DNA from: Cruorifilaria tuberocauda
Taxonomy: Eukaryota; Nematoda; Chromadorea; Rhabditida; Onchocercidae
Assembly: GCA_013365365.1 (NCBI GenBank)
Contig: JABVXU010000079.1
Location: forward strand, 108,600 to 172,599
DNA length: 64,000 bases
Reading direction: 5' to 3'
The notes beneath the pieces are model-generated. The model ran no database searches. It was given only the letters and a program-made list of their open reading frames with translations, and was not told the origin of the DNA. Made by a program: the position numbers and the translations under genes. Positions 58,649-64,000 of this stretch are shown one piece after another; positions within the stretch are counted from its first letter, which is position 1; the number at the start of each line of letters is the position of its first letter.

Positions 58649-60319
58649 TAGAATCGCGCGTAGCAAATTGCGCAACGTTAAAAATAGCACGGGAAGTTTT
58701 CGAGCTATGCACACCTTTGTCTCTGACCTCATCTCTTAGATTTAGGAGGGAATGTTTTCCTCCTATAGAGATCACTATGCTGAAGTGTGACCCTTAACCT
58801 CTAACGCTGACATGTTTGGATGCAATAGTGCTATTATTTATCATACCGTTAAAAAAAAAATCAATGCTTATTAAAATGCACAATTTATTATAGCTTGTCC
58901 GAATGGAATTAACTTTGTTAATACAATATATTACTGAAAAAAGATCAAAGCAATCAAAAAGATAACGAACTGAAAAAGTTACGGAAAGTATAAGAAGAAA
59001 CGTTCCGTTTCACTTAAACATTCACAACATTCGTAGCTCGTCACATAAGTGATACATTTTTTTAAAGTAATCACTGATAAGATATTTCATGAATTCAAGT
59101 GTGTAATGCAATTTAAAACCTCATATTTCCAAACATTTCTAAAAACTAAAATTACAAAAAGCTTTCGATGAAAATGTATTTAATCTCAAAACTTGTCCTT
59201 TCAATTTACCTATTCTGCCTTAACTAATTAAAAGAAAAATTTCCTGAAGTACAATATTTGTTATGAAACAGTACAATCTTCAATATACGATGGATTTCTA
59301 TTCCTTGCAATCTGTATAGTTTTGCATAACGTTCGATTTGATTTTACTACTGATTAACAAAAATAATTAGCTTTAACCTTAATTGAGAATATTGCTTAAT
59401 TACTTCATATTTTTAATTAGACGATAAATTGGAAGTGTTCATCAGATCTATTAGAACCTTACCGTTCTGTTTTACACTGTTCTCTGAAAACATCTGAAAT
59501 TTTATTTCACAGTAAGGAATTGATAAAATTAGAAATTTCTTCTAAAGTAAACAAAGAAATATTATGAATTTTTAGTCTAAATGATTGGAATTTTCGAGAA
59601 TTCACGACGACTGGAAATTCTGAAATGATTTTGTGGAGATGGACTGAAATGATGAAAGATAACACTTAGATTATCGATATGGTTGGGATATGTGAAAATG
59701 ACAGTAAGGCCAAATATAGCATACGGTAGAAAATCAATGAGAAGTAGCCTAATGTATCATTCTGTGGAAAGAATTTCGTCATCCAACCATTTTGGTGTAT
59801 TTCGAATTGAAATTTGAAAATTAAAATAGCCTAAAAGTACCTAAATACTTTGTGTTCATTAATTGCTAAATTTAGTAAATGTAGAACATTTTGTTAAATG
59901 ATAACAAATGCTCAGATAAAGGAAAAACCAATAAATCATTTCAAGATATCCCACAGTCAATTAACTGTATCAGGTAAACCAGCGAAACTCTGTTTCGTAT
60001 TCTTGAAGAAAATTTTTGTTTTTCTCATTTCCATCCATTCTATTCTACAATAAACAATCAGCTGTTGGTGTAGAATCGACAAAAAAGAAACCGTAATTCG
60101 CTTCAATGAATTTGATAATTCAATTACAAATTTCTTTTTTTGTTTCATGCTGAGTGATAAGCTCATATCATAAGGAGTTAGTTATCACTTATCTAGCCAG
60201 ATAATCCTTATCTTCTTTCATTCTTCAGTGCTCCCATTTCTCCTTATCCACTTTATTTTTTTCTTCTCCAGATATTCTGAAATATGATCTCGGTAATATA
60301 TGTATCTGTAAGGGTGGAA

Positions 60320-60343
60320 AGAGAGAGAGAGAGAGAGAGAAAA
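60320..60343. repeat. GA dinucleotide microsatellite
   Basis: A run of (GA)n of about 24 nt. Frames on the opposite strand here encode only Ser/Leu repeats. Confidence 0.9.
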
Positions 60344-63300
60344 GGAAGGTGTAGAAAAAAAGAGAAGAAGGAAATTTATCCATCTGATTTTTGACTGTTT
60401 TCTGCCGCATTGAATCATTTTGTGTTCCATTAATTTTTCAATTTAACAATGAAAGATTTTGCACGTGAAAGTTCTGTTGCACTTTAGAAACAAATTTTGC
60501 AATATGAAATTTCCGTTCATTTCAGTCATTTTTTTTCCATAATTATTTTCCATTTCATCAATATTATATGAATTAAACAAATGCTTAAGCAACAATGATG
60601 ATCGTAATGATAAATAAGAATGTGAATAATAACTGATTACATTACTGCATATTATATTATTTAATGTAAGTACTGTATGATTATTGTTGTACGGTTTCAA
60701 TTTTTTCACTTCTCATTAAGGATAGAAATTTAAGAAATTCCTAAGAATAAGTTATCATCGTCTTAAACGAGTGAAATAAAATATAAGTGAAACTTTAGTA
60801 TTAATCAGGCTGAAATAGATTAACAATGTTCATTTTCAAGTTTATTATGCATTTAACCTTTGAACTTCCTCTGAATTTTATCCTGTTGACCAGCCGAAAA
60901 AAATACGAAATAACTTTTGAAGTTTAGAATTGTTAAAAATTTATTGTTATGTAAGCCGTTTAGTAAAACATTTTTTTCAAACATTCAAATTCTTCTGCTA
61001 CTAGAACAACCAGTTTTGTTACGTAGTTTAAATGTAGAATACCTCTTTCCAATTTATCACGTATGAAGTTTCCAACTGAAATCTATAAAGAGTTTGATCT
61101 AACGTGCGGTTTATTAAAAAGTTAAATCGAAAATTTTGAAGCGAAAATAAGAAGTGATAACTATAAAAATATGGCAACATGGAATTTTTAGCTCTCATAA
61201 TTGTAAAAATACAATGACTTCAATGGAATAAATACTGTACCCATTGGCTAATCCATTAGTGATTGATAAAAGTTCACTCATTCTACATACTATGCAAATA
61301 ATTTGCTGAGCAGAATACATGTCAAATCTAAACTTTAGGTAAAATTAAAGTAAATTCCATCTGCAAGAGAACACAAGAAATTTAGAAATTTATTAATTAT
61401 TGTGATCTTATGGCAATAAATTATAGAATTACGTACAATAAAATTATATGTAAATGAAATTGCTTGTTGAGAAAATTCTTTACTGTTATTATCAAAAAAT
61501 AAAAATTACAATTGATTTCATCGATATTTTAGAATTCATATATGTTGCAATATCTCGACGATATTCAAACCTTTATTTCTTAAATTTAAGCTCAATAATA
61601 AATGTTTAAACTGTTTTCCTAATTTGAAATTTCTAATTTGGATAAAATTAAATTCATGATAAACAATATGAATAGAAAAGTAACTCGCAATCACGTCTTT
61701 CCTGCAAAATTTTAAAATGGGAAAGCTCTCATTTAAATGCTTAATAAAATATAACTTATCTTAATAGCTGTCAAATTGATAACTGTACTGCTTTATTGTA
61801 GTTTTGAAAGAAAAGCTATGTAAATGAAAAATTTCAAAATTTCTGACAAGTTAAGGTTTAAAACAATGATTCCATACGTATGAATTTATTGTACACATGT
61901 CAAATTTGCAAATACACTATTCATTATGATATTAAATGAGCCATGAAATAACGGTAATTATAAGATTCTTTCTTTCCTCCATCAGTTTTATCACATTGTT
62001 ATTGCTGAACTATTGTTGTGTCAGCTGCTTCACACCGAAATGACCTTCATGTTCACTGAATAAAGTTAATGATGATAAAAGAAAGGTTAAAATTAATTCA
62101 CACATGGAGAACAAGGATGGATATATGTTATCAGTAAAGATAATGCAAATCATCACTTATTTGAAATTTTAAAGTAATGAAAATATTATTATTCTCTAAA
62201 ACATTTTCCACATCTGTACTGTGTATATATGTTTTTGCTTGGAAGGAAATTATATCATATCGAAAGATAAGCTTCAACCAATTAATGTCATGATTATAAC
62301 GCCTATTTCTGTCGCTAATACTACTACAAACTTTCCTAATCAAACTTTTTTGTTTATCATATACGAAACCAATAACAATCATAACTGAAGGTGATAACGA
62401 TAACAACTTTATTTTATTTTGAGTTTTTGATAATTTTGTCTAAAAAAAGTATTTCATGTAAGTAATAGTTCTGCTCTGTCTACAATATTCTATAGCAATT
62501 AAAATGTATAGTTTGTTGATGTTAGATATTTGTTTATCTATTTGATAATATCTACTGATAAATGATGGATTATTGGTGCTGGTGAAATCAATTACCACTA
62601 GTCCATCTTCGTAACATTCCTTTCTTTATCACCTGAAAAACACTTTCACTCATTCTTCTTCACTTTATGAATGGATGGCTCTTTTATCAGCTTTTTCATC
62701 CTGTTTATCAAATATACAGTATGCCATTTATCACTTCTGATTTTCATTTCTATCAAATCAGATTGCACAGTGATAAAGAAGAACACGAAAAATGATGCTA
62801 ATGATAATTATAGATCTTAATCTTAACAGAATTTTGAAACCAAAGGAACATACAACAATAACATCATCACTTATCAGATATAAAAATTATAGAGCTGCTA
62901 ATATACCAAAAATCTATGATCGAACATTTTCGGAAATTAATTAATAATGAAATTTTCTATATTTTTTCCGTCATTTCTAATAAGCAATGTAAAAATTCTC
63001 TAATTCTAATAGTTTGAATTTGTCTTTTCATGGAAAGAAAAGCAAACAAATGTAAAAAACTTCTTTTTGTTCTATCACAAACAATGCAACCTCTCCTCAT
63101 ATCATTATCATTACATTCAAAAAGTAAAAGCATGCCAAAATGGCCATGAAATAAAGTAAAAAATGGAACATTAAAAATTTTGTACTGTTTAAAATAATGC
63201 TTAATTGCTAATATCAGACAGTGCTGTCTAAATGCTTATTAATTTAATAATAAAATAAAACCAAACGGTAAAACTGGAAATATCTTAAATATGGTTGACC

Positions 63301-63866
63301 TTTTTTGTCCTTCCATTATAATTTCATTGTTATTTTTAAAATTCCAGTATTATTTCACTGAGAAATGAATAGAAATTAGAATATCGTTGAAAGGATGACT
63401 CATTCATGGAATGTTATTTCTTTATACAACCCCTCGTGAAGAAGTGATAAAGAGGTGGTGACCTGTCGTTGTCACAGAAGAAAGGAAGGAACAGGTTGGG
63501 TGAAACGTATTTGTCATCTCCTCCCTCCGGCCTTTCAATGATAATGGAAGATGGATGGATGAATGATATGCCCTGAGGGTTCCTCCTTATATATTTTAGT
63601 AGAAGCGGAAAGTGGATTATAGGAAGGTTACCACTGCTCTAATTGCAAACCGCAGCTGCAAAATGCATGTCACATCTAAATGACTATACATGCATTAGAA
63701 CAGTATAATGTAGCAGTACATTGCTGCAAGGCTAAATGAATGCAGCACAACGGATGGATCATCTCTTTCTCCGTTATTTCACCCAAATAATAAATTACGG
63801 TACACGCTTTTCACTACCTCTTCCTTCATACCGTAGCAACATTAATTACTTTTTTTCGTAATTGTC

Positions 63867-63904
63867 TGCGCGTGTGTGTGTATGTGTCTGTGTGTGTGTG
63901 TGTC

Positions 63905-63993
<89 letters not shown>

Positions 63994-64000
63994 GTGTGTG
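63867..64000. repeat. Long TG dinucleotide microsatellite at window end
   Basis: An interrupted (TG)n tract of at least 134 nt with tctg, tttg and tatg interruptions, cut by the window edge. It is able to form Z-DNA and is a frequent point of assembly breaks and length polymorphism. Confidence 0.95.

Larger units (their letters stand above)
58649..64000. other. Intergenic region, no gene seen
   Basis: It begins with the upstream region of the orphan gene, where 58.65-58.80 kb is noticeably less AT-rich (gcgcgtagcaaattgcgcaa) and may be its promoter. The remainder is AT-rich with frames typical of non-coding DNA. A GA microsatellite lies near 60.32 kb and the end of the window is a long TG repeat preceded by a GC-richer stretch (63.42-63.77 kb) in which I find no exon. 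Confidence 0.55.

Noticed and set aside
58576..58797. Plus-strand frame over the first exon of the orphan gene
   Set aside because: It is the antisense of the exon and promoter patch, with no splice or family support.

Overview
The window looks like nuclear DNA of a nematode, most probably a filarial (clade III, Onchocercidae-type) worm. It is strongly AT-rich, and its conserved genes are cut into many small exons by introns with GT...tttcag-type borders. The orthologues present (SMC-3, UNC-16/JIP3, CMC2, a divergent GSK3-like kinase) are animal genes, and relics of a BEL/Pao-type retroelement are present. The species call is inference from composition and gene content; no database search was possible.

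Layout. Positions 1-21,266 are gene-poor: simple repeats, a 20-bp inverted repeat (7,385-7,508), a compact hairpin (9,220-9,246) and a few isolated exon-like patches that I could not join into a gene. From 21.3 to 58.7 kb every gene I could model lies on the minus strand. In transcription order, from high to low coordinate, they are: an unrecognised 225-residue protein (57,321-58,648); a CMC2-like twin-CX9C protein (52,767-53,379); UNC-16/JIP3 (34,590-46,860, 32 exons, 1,263 residues with a microexon); SMC-3 (24,984-32,345, 31 exons, 1,204 residues); and a divergent GSK3-like kinase (21,267-23,439). The gaps between them exceed 1.5 kb, so this is co-orientation and not an obvious operon. Positions 58.7-64.0 kb hold no convincing gene and end in a long TG microsatellite.

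The SMC-3 and UNC-16 models were built by hand exon by exon. Exon lengths and intron phases are consistent from start to stop codon, so these models are strong. The genes are functionally unrelated: sister-chromatid cohesion, kinesin/JNK scaffolding for axonal transport, mitochondrial cytochrome-oxidase assembly, and a serine/threonine kinase.

I saw no convincing new multi-gene system. The observations most worth following are: two consecutive skippable mini-exons in unc-16 (36 and 18 nt), the smaller with a TA tract starting about 7 nt into the intron after it; a pre-miRNA-like hairpin at 51,544-51,627; a GC-AG intron in a GSK3-like kinase that has lost pocket and glycine-loop residues; the lengthened CMC2 tail; and the orphan gene at 57.3-58.6 kb.
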